A stretch of 64,000 bases of DNA, taken from positions 5,327,001 to 5,391,000 of the forward strand of contig NZ_CP096563.1 of NCBI RefSeq assembly GCF_023221595.1, in the 5' to 3' direction. The notes under the pieces were generated by a model that saw only the letters and a program-made list of their open reading frames with translations, searched no databases and was not told the DNA's origin. Position numbers and translations under genes: made by a program. Within the stretch, counting starts at the first letter, position 1, and each line of letters opens with the position of its first letter. The DNA comes from Rhodococcus qingshengii JCM 15477. Its GTDB lineage: Bacteria > Actinomycetota > Actinomycetes > Mycobacteriales > Mycobacteriaceae. Of the stretch, positions 55,696 to 62,167 are shown in pieces.

Positions 55696-56340
55696 TTAAA
55701 AGTCGAGTAGCAGCGCGAGGCGACGTTGCGCCAGCTCCGCTGTAAGAGAATTGGTTTCGGTATTGCGCACGCCGACGGAAGTTCCGGCATATGCGGGGAA
55801 CACCACGGGGCCTGCCTCTGCGAGCTGAACCTCTCGAATGGTGCGCTGCAACGGCCCACGGGTGCCGGGTGCATACGAAAGTCGTTGAGCTTCGTCCGGT
55901 GTGAGAACTTTGCCCGCGCTGTCGCGCCACTCGTCCTTCACCACGCGAAACTTGAAACTCATGCCCGAGATTGCGCCGGACTCGATCGCCTGCCGGATAG
56001 GTTCGACCACCGGGTTGTCGTGAAGTCGTGCGCGGACGAACAGTCCCTTGCCGTCCTCACGGATTTCGGTGAACGCGCCGATCGGTACGGAGCCGACGCG
56101 AGAGTCCCGACCGTGATCGAACTGCATCTTCGGAGACGGATGCTCCCGCAGCGTCTTTGCGAACGAATTGGGTGCGATGCGCTCGAGGAATTGACCCTCG
56201 AAGGCGCTGTTGATTTCCGTGTCCTGGTTGAAGACAGCGGCATAACCTTCGAGGGTGCGGCCGTCGCCGGATTCACCAGTCGACCGGAAATCGACGGATC
56301 GGATGAGATAAGAACTGTTCTGGGGCATCGTGATTCGCAT
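55696..56340 (-). CDS. HK97-family prohead protease
   Basis: About 214 residues (ATG 56340, or 56328 for MPQNSSYLIRS). S78 peptidase pattern: LEGYAAVFN, KMQFDHGRDSRVG (His), SGAISGMSFKFRV (Ser) and REVQLAEAGPVVFPAYAG. It matures the capsid shell by cutting the delta domain. It lies eight bases before the capsid gene. The open frame extends to 56547 with residues unlike the family. That 216-bp gap holds a 22-codon ATG frame (MNVVAPEYVPQHDPGWRCYDHQ) and a consensus TTGACA (56389-56394), possibly a promoter for the capsid genes. Confidence 0.87.
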   Translation of the reverse strand: MRITMPQNSSYLIRSVDFRSTGESGDGRTLEGYAAVFNQDTEINSAFEGQFLERIAPNSFAKTLREHPSPKMQFDHGRDSRVGSVPIGAFTEIREDGKGLFVRARLHDNPVVEPIRQAIESGAISGMSFKFRVVKDEWRDSAGKVLTPDEAQRLSYAPGTRGPLQRTIREVQLAEAGPVVFPAYAGTSVGVRNTETNSLTAELAQRRLALLLDF

Positions 56341-56556
56341 TCGTTTAGATGTCGAAGTGGTACGCGCATGGGGTACCGGCATTTCGATTGTCAACGCGAT
56401 GCTCAGTGATCGAGGAACGCCCCTAGCGCTCGCAAGATCGGCTGTATCCGATGTCATGGAAGTGACTGTGCCCCAGTCGGCTTCACTGGTGATCGTAGCA
56501 TCGCCACCCCGGATCATGCTGCGGGACATATTCCGGGGCAACGACATTCATGGTGG

Positions 56557-56868
56557 TTACTCGTCGTCTGGAAACATCTCGGCTACGGTGTCGGGCACGT
56601 GACCGTCGATCGGTTCGACCCAGGTGATCTTCGGTAGCTCGATCTGCGCATCGTCTTCGAGCCAGTCGGCCGGGATGACGGCAAACGGATCACCGTCGAC
56701 TGTCATCGTGTACCAACTGTTTTCGCCGTCGGTGCTGTGCAGTAGGTCGAGCATGCCCGGCTTGCCGGTGACGAGTGCGCGTCGTTCGTCCTCGGTGAGT
56801 CCGGCCATCGTCGTCGTGTAGACCAGAGCGAGTTTGGTTCGTGCTGTCGGTGTGAGTTGGTACGTCAT
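56557..56868 (-). CDS. Element protein of unknown function (103 aa)
   Basis: Acidic protein starting MTYQLTPTARTKLALVYTTT, with GLTEDERRALVTGKPGMLDLLH and a Trp-containing half (DGENSWYTMTVDGDPFAVIPADWLE). No family is recognised. GGAG lies eight bases before the ATG, and the ATG overlaps the stop of the preceding 66-codon gene (ATGA), so it belongs to the coupled block of small genes between the ATPase and protease. Equivalent small genes occur at this position in phiRv1-like elements. Confidence 0.7.
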   Translation of the reverse strand: MTYQLTPTARTKLALVYTTTMAGLTEDERRALVTGKPGMLDLLHSTDGENSWYTMTVDGDPFAVIPADWLEDDAQIELPKITWVEPIDGHVPDTVAEMFPDDE

Positions 56869-57065
56869 TTCGAGTTCTCCCAATCGGTCCACGTGTTGTT
56901 CGGATTACCCAGCAGTGTTTGGGTGTCCCGCCAGTCTTGATACTGTTTGCGCTTCCACCGTCGTTCGGCTGCCCAACGCTTTTCGGACTTCCACTTTTTC
57001 TGTGAGAACTCGTCTCCGTCGAGGATGCTGCTGGAATCGGCCGGCAGTGCGTCGTCAGGGTTCAC
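56865..57065 (-). CDS. Small charged element protein (66 aa)
   Basis: Starts at GTG 57065. After an acidic beginning it is dense in Lys, Arg and Trp (FSQKKWKSEKRWAAERRWKRKQYQDWRDTQ), suggesting a helix that binds nucleic acid or protein. No family is recognised. The GTG overlaps the stop of the upstream gene by one base and its own stop overlaps the next start. Real by its tight coupling; function unknown. Confidence 0.65.
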   Translation of the reverse strand: MNPDDALPADSSSILDGDEFSQKKWKSEKRWAAERRWKRKQYQDWRDTQTLLGNPNNTWTDWENSK

Positions 57066-57292
57066 TACAGCATCACCATTTCCGTTGCTGCGTACCGAAC
57101 TGCGAGTCGTCCAGCGCGCCTGGGAAGCCGGACCACCAGCCCAGCGGCCTCAGCGGCAGCGAGAGCGTCTTTCACGAGCCCGAAGGGTAGTTGCGTCACA
57201 TCGGCAAGCTGACTCGCTGTGAGGGCTGTGTGCGCCGCTTTCAATGCGACCACCACACGTAAGGCTTCGGCTATCTCGTCGGTGCGCGTCAT
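57065..57292 (-). CDS. Small winged-helix-like DNA-binding protein (75 aa)
   Basis: MTRTDEIAEALRVVVALKAAHTALTASQLADVTQLPFGLVKDALAAAEAAGLVVRLP reads as a helix-turn-helix (ASQLADVTQLPFGLVKDAL) followed by a wing (RLAVRYAATEMVML). A strong GGAGG lies eight bases before the ATG. It probably regulates element transcription. The start overlaps the stop of the preceding gene by four bases. The longer frame to 57574 is not supported. Confidence 0.68.
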   Translation of the reverse strand: MTRTDEIAEALRVVVALKAAHTALTASQLADVTQLPFGLVKDALAAAEAAGLVVRLPRRAGRLAVRYAATEMVML

Positions 57293-57522
57293 TTCGTTGC
57301 CTCCGTTGCGATGTAGCGCGGTCGGTCTACGCTGCCGATGTTTTCGATCGAGCCGTCGGACTCGAGGATCAGCAGATCCCGTAGCAGGTTGCGCTTCTGC
57401 TGCGCGGTGTCGAGACATGATTTCAGTTGCGCCAGTGAGAGTCCCGACGGTGCGCCGAACTGCCGGATGATGCCGAGTAGGTTCGGGTTGAAATCGTAGA
57501 AGCGAGACGTGTTGGTGGTCAT
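57289..57522 (-). CDS. Small element protein with HTH-like helices (77 aa)
   Basis: MTTNTSRFYDFNPNLLGIIRQFGAP then SLAQLKSCLDTAQQKRNLLRDLLILESDGSIENIGS. The second half looks like a helix-turn-helix plus wing of the MarR-like size, without a clear family match. AAGGAG is well placed before the ATG. First of four coupled small genes, just downstream of the repeat-rich region at 57544-57700, which may hold their promoter. Confidence 0.65.
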   Translation of the reverse strand: MTTNTSRFYDFNPNLLGIIRQFGAPSGLSLAQLKSCLDTAQQKRNLLRDLLILESDGSIENIGSVDRPRYIATEATK

Positions 57523-57543
57523 GGTTGCTCCTTGTTGGGGGTC

Positions 57544-57700
57544 GAGCAAGAAGGGGGGTGGCCCCAGTACCCAATTCTTCCCATTCTTACTGTCTTCGCA
57601 GGTCAGGGAACAATGGGCCTATTCTTGCTCAAAGGTCCAAGAAGGGGGGTCTGAGCTGCGAAGATAGTAATAATAGGGTCAATATATAATGGACATTCTT
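57544..57700. repeat. Direct repeats and AT-rich tract in the element
   Basis: CAAGAAGGGGGGT occurs twice (57547-57559 and 57638-57650), and ATTCTT occurs at 57574, 57583, 57622 and 57694 or nearby. GAGCAAGAA (57544-57552) is the inverse of TTCTTGCTC (57622-57630). An AT-rich stretch (about 57660-57690) follows. Repeats plus a melting tract directly beside the RepA-like ATPase gene suggest a replication origin or operator cluster. Confidence 0.5.
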
Positions 57701-57708
57701 GCAACTCG

Positions 57709-58827
57709 TCAGATCCTCAGCCAGAACCAAGCATCTTGTCTACGAACGCTTTTGATGTGCAGCGCTCTCTTCGCCGTTCCCAGTGCATCGTCTCCGAACA
57801 GCTCTGCCTTCGCCGCGCTCTTGACTTCGGCTGCGGCGCATTCACCTCGGTGTCCGTCCATGAAGTCGCTGAGCCACTTCTTGCAAGTCTGAGACTTGGT
57901 ACCTCCGGCGCTCGTTTCATGGCTTGCCGTAATTTGCTCCCGCGCTGTATGTTCCGAATCGCCAACCAGAACCAACCGGCCGATGGTGCCTCCGTTGTTC
58001 TCCTCGGTCGGTGGAAAGTACGGCACGACTTCGATTCTGAACACCGACGCTTTGATCGGCGCTGTCGTGTTGTGCTTCTCGGGTCCGACGGTGAACGTGC
58101 CGTCGTCGTCGACTTGGGCGAACAGGGTCATCCGCGCAATCTTCCGTAGCTCGCCGCTAGAGCCGTACTTGTCTCGCGCCGATCCACTGCTGACTCGGTT
58201 CGTGTGAGTGAGCAACAAAGGCGTTATGCCGGTGCGTGTTCCGAACTCGGTCCATGGTCGTATCGCCGTCCGCGCCTGCTGTGGATCTTTGACGCTCACA
58301 CTTTCCGACACGGTGTCCAGCCAAGCGTCCACCACGATCATTCCTACGTCTTCGGGTATCAGGTTCATATTGTCGGGAAAAGTCGGTGAGCCCGCGCCGT
58401 CTTCGTACGAGGAGATGACGTAGACCCGCTTCATGTCCACGCCAGCCACGATCAGTCTTGGCGCGACTACTGTTGCCCAATCGTCTTCTGTGGCAACGAT
58501 GGCGACATTCATAGGCGAGCGTGCGGGAATCCCGAACAGGGGCACCGCTTCGCCCTTGGTGACCTTCGCGACAAGCCAAACCCAGAACAGGGACTTTCCG
58601 ATACCCTCGTCTCCGATCAGAATTGTGGTGCAGCCCTTGGGGACGCGACCGTTTGCGATCCACTCCAGTTCTCGTGGTGCGTCCATGTCGCTGGCTCGTC
58701 TGGCGCGCAACCCTTTTCGGGCTTCATCAGCTCGGTCGAGTTCACCGGACATGAGTCGGTCCAGCGCTGCTTGCACTTCGGGTGGCAGTTCGCCGTCGTC
58801 CGGCTGCGGTGTTAGATCGAAGGTCAT
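57709..58827 (-). CDS. RepA-like AAA/RecA-fold ATPase (replication protein)
   Basis: 372 residues. Walker A ILIGDEGIGKSLFWVWL (about 70-85), Walker B-like MIVVDAWLDTVSE and LLLTHTNR are seen, followed by SSGELRKIARMTLFAQ. The C-terminal part (about 290-372) looks like a winged helix ending VRRQDAWFWLRI. It matches the AAA_25/RepA helicase type used by small phages and satellites for replication initiation. The open frame runs upstream to 59193 with unrelated sequence; MTFDLTPQPDDGELPP is taken as start though its ribosome-binding site is weak. Confidence 0.83.
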   Translation of the reverse strand: MTFDLTPQPDDGELPPEVQAALDRLMSGELDRADEARKGLRARRASDMDAPRELEWIANGRVPKGCTTILIGDEGIGKSLFWVWLVAKVTKGEAVPLFGIPARSPMNVAIVATEDDWATVVAPRLIVAGVDMKRVYVISSYEDGAGSPTFPDNMNLIPEDVGMIVVDAWLDTVSESVSVKDPQQARTAIRPWTEFGTRTGITPLLLTHTNRVSSGSARDKYGSSGELRKIARMTLFAQVDDDGTFTVGPEKHNTTAPIKASVFRIEVVPYFPPTEENNGGTIGRLVLVGDSEHTAREQITASHETSAGGTKSQTCKKWLSDFMDGHRGECAAAEVKSAAKAELFGDDALGTAKRALHIKSVRRQDAWFWLRI

Positions 58828-58870
58828 TGTTTGTCGCTCGGTTTCTGCGGGTCTCAGAGTGTCGAGTGGA

Positions 58871-59077
58871 TCAGTGCTTGGAATGCAGTTCGCGCGCAAG
58901 GGCTTCGACTTCGCGCCTGTCCACCAGAATGCAGCGTTCCCGGATCTGGTACTTGGTGAGCCTGCCCGCGTCGAGTTGATTGGCCATTCCTTGGACGCTG
59001 CGATGCAGGATGACTGCGGCCTCCTCGCGCGTGATGAGGTTGGGGTCGATCGGTTGGTCGATCTGAAATCCGTACAT
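58871..59077 (-). CDS. xis: Excisionase-like/MerR-type HTH protein
   Basis: 68 residues: ITREEAAVILHRSVQGMANQLDAGRLTKYQIRERCILVDRREVEALARELH. This is the helix-turn-helix-17/excisionase pattern in which a MerR-like helix is followed by a beta-hairpin. It lies next to the ATPase gene, as in phiRv1, where the equivalent small protein directs the serine integrase to excise. The function is inferred from family and position. Confidence 0.75.
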   Translation of the reverse strand: MYGFQIDQPIDPNLITREEAAVILHRSVQGMANQLDAGRLTKYQIRERCILVDRREVEALARELHSKH

Positions 59078-59514
59078 GGTCTTCGGCTTTCGGTAGTTCG
59101 CTTGGTGATATGGCTAGTGTGCACCATTGTGCTGACATCGTGCTTTCTCAACCACGTGTCGGCCAGACAGACAGCATTGTGCCGCCCCCGCATCGTCGCC
59201 CCACGCGCGCTAAACTGGACTTTGTGTCACTCGGTTGTCCGGCTTGTCCCCGGACGCACGAAGGCCCTCGTACGCTATTCCGGCGTCCTTCCCGGTTACG
59301 TGCGAGGGCCTTTCGCGTATCTGCTGTATTCTGTTCTGCGGGCGCAAGTTTGGTTGCTCGATCTTCGCGTTCCACCTTCGGCCCCGTCGATTACCTCGGA
59401 TCTTCGGCGGGGCCACCCGTGACCGGTCGTCGTACCCCGGCCACAAGGAAATCCCCTCGGCGCTCACTTCCACGAGCAGAGTGCCGGGGGGGATCTTCTA
59501 TGTGCTGCGACTGT
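59078..59514. other. Intergenic stretch with strong inverted repeats
   Basis: No well-supported gene. An 87-codon minus frame (59210-59473) begins at GTG without a ribosome-binding site and is doubtful. Two hairpins are seen: GTCCGG/CCGGAC around 59235-59252, and a longer one with arms 59256-59272 and 59297-59313 that pairs CGAAGGCCCTCG with CGAGGGCCTTTCG with one bulge. These could be a terminator or part of a small RNA. Confidence 0.5.
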
Positions 59515-59805
59515 TCACCAGCGAGTCCAGAAATCGCGTGGATCTTTGTACGTCGACGGCGGCGAGAGCTGTCTAGGTGTCGGCGGCTGCAGCGGTGACG
59601 TCGTGTTGCGCGGTGTCGGCTTCGGGTGTCGTTCGTTGTAGATCCGACGCGCTTTGTCGTTGAGTTCACGGCGTCGAACCGCGTTTGCAACGTAGCGCTT
59701 CTCTGCCTGACGTTTGCGTATGGCGACAGTGAGCGGGCCAGCCCTCTTGCGTCGGCGTCGACCGCCGTGGACGAATGCGCTCGCGAACATATACAGCCAA
59801 CCCAT
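59515..59805 (-). CDS. Small basic element protein (96 aa)
   Basis: Starts MGWLYMFASAFVHGGRRRRKRAG: a short hydrophobic N-terminus and then a highly basic body (RKRQAEKRYVANAVRRRELNDKARRIYNERHPKP) and a Pro/Thr-rich tail (TTSPLQPPTPRQLSPPSTYKDPRDFWTRW). It may bind DNA or the membrane. No family is recognised. GGGAAG lies close to the ATG. Plausible but unproven. Confidence 0.5.
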   Translation of the reverse strand: MGWLYMFASAFVHGGRRRRKRAGPLTVAIRKRQAEKRYVANAVRRRELNDKARRIYNERHPKPTPRNTTSPLQPPTPRQLSPPSTYKDPRDFWTRW

Positions 59806-59924
59806 GACTTCCCGTTCCCTTCGGTAAGCCCCGACTCTGTTCAAGTATTCGACTTACGGTCTAGTCCGCACAAGGGGTTTTCTCGTCCCTGTGGTAAATC
59901 CTTTTCCGGGAGGAGACCTCCGAG

Positions 59925-60116
59925 TCACCGGCTCCCCTGGCGCTGTTCGCTGGCGGTGTTCACGGCGCGACGGTGTTTCGACTGTCGCCGCACCAGCTCG
60001 TCGCGCACGATGTCAAGTCGGATCTCGTCGCAACGGGTCAGCTCGTCCAGATTCTCGAGCCGGTTCAGCTCCTCCACCAACTCTGTGTCAGTCATTCCGC
60101 GCCGAACGTCCTTCAT
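59925..60116 (-). CDS. Small coiled-coil element protein (63 aa)
   Basis: MKDVRRGMTDTELVEELNRLENLDELTRCDEIRLDIVRDELVRRQSKH: leucine-spaced charged helices typical of a short coiled coil. GGGGGAGG lies eight bases before the ATG, one of the best ribosome sites in the element. No family is recognised; it could be a regulator or anti-repressor. It lies 60 bp downstream of the membrane-protein gene. Confidence 0.65.
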   Translation of the reverse strand: MKDVRRGMTDTELVEELNRLENLDELTRCDEIRLDIVRDELVRRQSKHRRAVNTASEQRQGSR

Positions 60117-60176
60117 TGGTGCGCCTCCCCCTCTGGGTTTTTCTTTTCGGCATACCCCAGGCAGGTTGGTCGGCAA

Positions 60177-60671
60177 TCACATACGCAAAAGCCAGCGCGG
60201 GCGGATGGTGGACAGGACGACGGTCGCGGCACCGACGAGAACGCCGACGACGCCGATCACTGCCGACAGTTTGATTCTCGAATCCGCCACGCCGACGCAG
60301 TAGTCGACCCATTCCTGCTGCTCCTGGGCGGCGACGATCGACGTGGGATCGACGTTCTGTTGACCTTCGACAACCGAGTTCGGATTCATGCGTACCGAGA
60401 GCGCGGATTCCGACGAGTAACCGGGGCCGCACGTGCCGACGGAGCCCAGGCCCATGTTTTGCGCGGGTAGCGGGATCAACAGAAGTATTGCCGCCCAACC
60501 GATCAGCGCCACCGCAACCAAACCGAGCGCCACCAACACAGAGGTACCGGCACCGCTGAGAGAGCGCCGCTCTATCCGGTACCCGCAGATCGGGCAGCTC
60601 TGCACGCCGTTGACGGTGGGCACTTCGTCAGACGGTCCGGTGTGCCCGTTGGGGCAGGTGACAAGGTTCAC
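60177..60671 (-). CDS. Zinc-ribbon two-helix membrane protein of the element
   Basis: 164 residues. An N-terminal zinc ribbon (TCPNGHTGP...SCPICGYRI) is followed by membrane helix 1 (about 45-67, VLVALGLVAVALIGWAAILLL), an approximately 65-residue loop with two cysteines (GTCGPGYSS, VDYCVG) and helix 2 (about 136-155). The loop is probably outside. Such an architecture would suit superinfection exclusion, but no homologue is recognised. The GTG start has no ribosome site, so a leaderless message is possible. The control region at 60709-60901 lies directly upstream. Confidence 0.7.
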   Translation of the reverse strand: MNLVTCPNGHTGPSDEVPTVNGVQSCPICGYRIERRSLSGAGTSVLVALGLVAVALIGWAAILLLIPLPAQNMGLGSVGTCGPGYSSESALSVRMNPNSVVEGQQNVDPTSIVAAQEQQEWVDYCVGVADSRIKLSAVIGVVGVLVGAATVVLSTIRPRWLLRM

Positions 60672-60708
60672 CGGGCTGACGTTAGTGGCTCAGGGGCCGG
60701 GGCGGCTC

Positions 60709-60901
60709 GTCCTGTGAGGAATTTTCCCCGGAGGCTTGTCCTGTGATGCAAATGCATCAGAGCATTCGAGCGCAACTACCTGTTGCCGAAACAGCAACTG
60801 TGTCTCTCAGGTTCGTCCTGTGGGACATATGGGCCACAGGATTTCGGCGGCTTGAGGCCCGGACAGGACGCGTGTGCCCTCATCGACAAGCGTCCTGCCC
60901 G
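60709..60901. promoter_or_regulatory. Element control region with repeated GTCCTGTG and inverted repeats
   Basis: GTCCTGTG occurs three times in one orientation (60709-60716, 60738-60745, 60815-60822). The last is part of a CCTGTGG/CCACAGG inverted repeat (60817-60840). Downstream, CGGACAGGACGC (60860-60871) and GCGTCCTGCCCG (60890-60901) form a 12-bp inverted repeat with one mismatch. The 343-bp gap between the divergent membrane-protein gene and the 30-codon gene is thus filled with likely operators and probably the main promoters. Confidence 0.6.
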
Positions 60902-61014
60902 GACACCGGGGAGATTACCGACGATGTTGCCGGTGCGCGCGCTAACACAGGCCGGGTGCGATCCGATGAAAAGTTTGCAGGGGGATCAATCCCTGGCAAT
61001 GCGAGGTGAGGATC

Positions 61015-61107
61015 ATGGGTTCCGCTGGAATCGACTTCAACGTGGCGTTCGCGGCGTTCGTCAAATGGCTCTCGGTCACATTCGGCGGTGGCTTCGGCAT
61101 CAGTTGA
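61015..61107 (+). CDS. 30-residue hydrophobic peptide gene
   Basis: ATG preceded by AGGTGAGGATC (a good ribosome site) encodes MGSAGIDFNVAFAAFVKWLS, followed by VTFGGGFGIS and a stop. It is aromatic-rich and amphipathic with a single Lys, like membrane-active or phenol-soluble-modulin-type peptides. A strong hairpin follows 18 bp later. It is the only gene besides the integrase on the plus strand of the element. No family is recognised; a toxin, signal or bacteriocin-like role is speculation. Confidence 0.55.
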   Translation: MGSAGIDFNVAFAAFVKWLSVTFGGGFGIS

Positions 61108-61125
61108 CGAACTGCCCGTCACACA

Positions 61126-61165
61126 AACTGCCCTCGACGTCCAAGTGTCCAAGTCGAGGGCAGTT
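61126..61165. terminator. 13-bp perfect hairpin after the peptide gene
   Basis: AACTGCCCTCGAC/GTCGAGGGCAGTT with a 14-base loop lies between the plus-strand peptide gene and the convergent 118-codon gene; it can terminate either direction. Confidence 0.8.
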
Positions 61166-61184
61166 CCAGTGTCTGTCGTGACGG

Positions 61185-61541
61185 TCAGTTCTGTATCCCG
61201 CGCTCCTGTCGGCGGCGCAGCATCGCGATCAGTTCCGGGCGGCTGTTGATGTGCTGGGCGGCGACGCGCTCGGTCATCAACTCGGTCAACCACTCGTCGG
61301 CGGCGTGTTCTCCCTCGCCCTCCAGCTTGTCGGCGTACCGCAGTCGCAAGTCCATCGCGTCGAACCACATCAGCGCGACCTCGGCGGCCATCAGCGCGCG
61401 CTCGCTGAACAGGTCCGAATGGTAGGTCTCGCTCGTGCACTTCGGCAGTCCGGCCATCGTCCAGGCGGCGGCCCCGTGGTGGCAGGTCGATCCCTCGGCG
61501 GAACAGCAGGCGTAACCGGGCTGGTCATGGTGGTTATTCAT
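61185..61541 (-). CDS. Element protein of unknown function (118 aa)
   Basis: MNNHHDQPGYACCSAEGSTCHHGAAAWTMAGLPKCTSETYHSD: a Cys/His-rich N-terminal third that may bind metal, then a helical part (ERALMAAEVALMWFDAMDLRLRYADKLEGEGEHAADEWLTELM...PELIAMLRRRQERGI). AAGGAG lies eight bases before the ATG. The gene is nearest attR and convergent with the peptide gene. No family is recognised. Confidence 0.68.
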   Translation of the reverse strand: MNNHHDQPGYACCSAEGSTCHHGAAAWTMAGLPKCTSETYHSDLFSERALMAAEVALMWFDAMDLRLRYADKLEGEGEHAADEWLTELMTERVAAQHINSRPELIAMLRRRQERGIQN

Positions 61542-61656
61542 CTCGCGCTCCTTCGGTCCAGGGTAAGTGGTAGTCGCGTCGGACCGGAAACTCGGGTTTT
61601 CCCACTCAGTGCGTCGACGACCGGATGAGGGCAGTTCGAGGTGGTATTCATGATGC

Positions 61657-62154
61657 ATGGTCTCCTCGGATTCGTATCACGGTTTGCACCTATGCATTCA
61701 ACGACTCTTGAGTGAGTCGGCGATCCGTGACCTGCTCTGCGAGTACACGCATCTGATCGATCAGGGCCGATTGCGTGAAGTCGCTGCATTGTTCGCCTCG
61801 TCCGACTACGGGCAGTGCGGGCCGGACGGGGTTGCCATCACGCTCATTTCGTCCGACGCCGACGCAGTGTTCGCAGCCTGCAGCGGCTTCATTCGAATGT
61901 ACGGTGATCCGCCGGTTCCACGAACCAAACATCTGCTGACCAACACGCGAATCGCGGTCGACGGTGAATCAGCGACGGCACTCTCGTACGTCACGGTCAT
62001 CCAAGGTACCGAAAATCTTGCCCTGCAACCTATTCTGGCGGGGCGCTACTTCGATCGCTTCACCTGCGTCGACGGGTCGTGGCAGTTCAGCTCGAGACTC
62101 TTCTGTCTGGACAACATGGGCGAGATGTCCGCGCATGCCAAGCGGGCACTGTAG
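61657..62154 (+). CDS. SnoaL-like protein, N-terminus replaced by element sequence
   Basis: The host part begins at the attR core (ESAIRDLLCEYTHLIDQGRLREVAALF) and follows the SnoaL/NTF2 pattern to the end (165 residues with the new start). The element supplies an in-frame ATG at 61657 and 19 codons in place of the native [10 protein letters not shown]. No good ribosome site precedes it, so expression of the hybrid is uncertain. The native start at 51263 was coupled to the ligase gene. Two codons before the next gene's ribosome site the stop is TAG. Confidence 0.75.
   Translation: MVSSDSYHGLHLCIQRLLSESAIRDLLCEYTHLIDQGRLREVAALFASSDYGQCGPDGVAITLISSDADAVFAACSGFIRMYGDPPVPRTKHLLTNTRIAVDGESATALSYVTVIQGTENLALQPILAGRYFDRFTCVDGSWQFSSRLFCLDNMGEMSAHAKRAL
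61702..61730. other. attR
   Basis: Right junction. The element half-site CGACTC (61702-61707) is followed by the core GAGTCGG (61714-61720). The host half-site CGATCCGTGA (61721-61730) comes next, the exact complement-arm of TCACGGATCG at attL. Confidence 0.85.
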
Positions 62155-62167
62155 AGGAACGACGACT

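Larger units (their letters stand above)
51293..61720. mobile_element. phiRv1-like integrated phage satellite, about 10.4 kb
   Basis: Bounded by 7-bp direct repeats GAGTCGG (51293-51299 and 61714-61720). Contents are a serine integrase on the plus strand and, on the minus strand in transcription order: a small protein, a membrane protein, small proteins, an excisionase-like protein, a RepA-like ATPase, four small proteins, prohead protease, capsid and HNH nuclease. The order excisionase-ATPase-small genes-protease-capsid recalls phiRv1 of M. tuberculosis. No portal, terminase large subunit, tail or lysis cassette was seen, so dependence on a helper phage is inferred. Confidence 0.88.

Noticed and set aside
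55688-55930. N-terminal extension of the capsid protein
   Set aside because: Overlaps the protease gene; the ATG at 55687 has a ribosome site and a family-like N-terminus.
59235-59576. 113-codon plus-strand frame in the satellite
   Set aside because: Runs through both hairpins, has no ribosome site, and opposes the strand of surrounding genes.
51293-61720. Insertion into a tRNA gene or a REP13E12/DUF222 repeat, as for phiRv1
   Set aside because: The flanks rebuild a SnoaL-like gene, and the only DUF222 gene is intact at 5068-6306.
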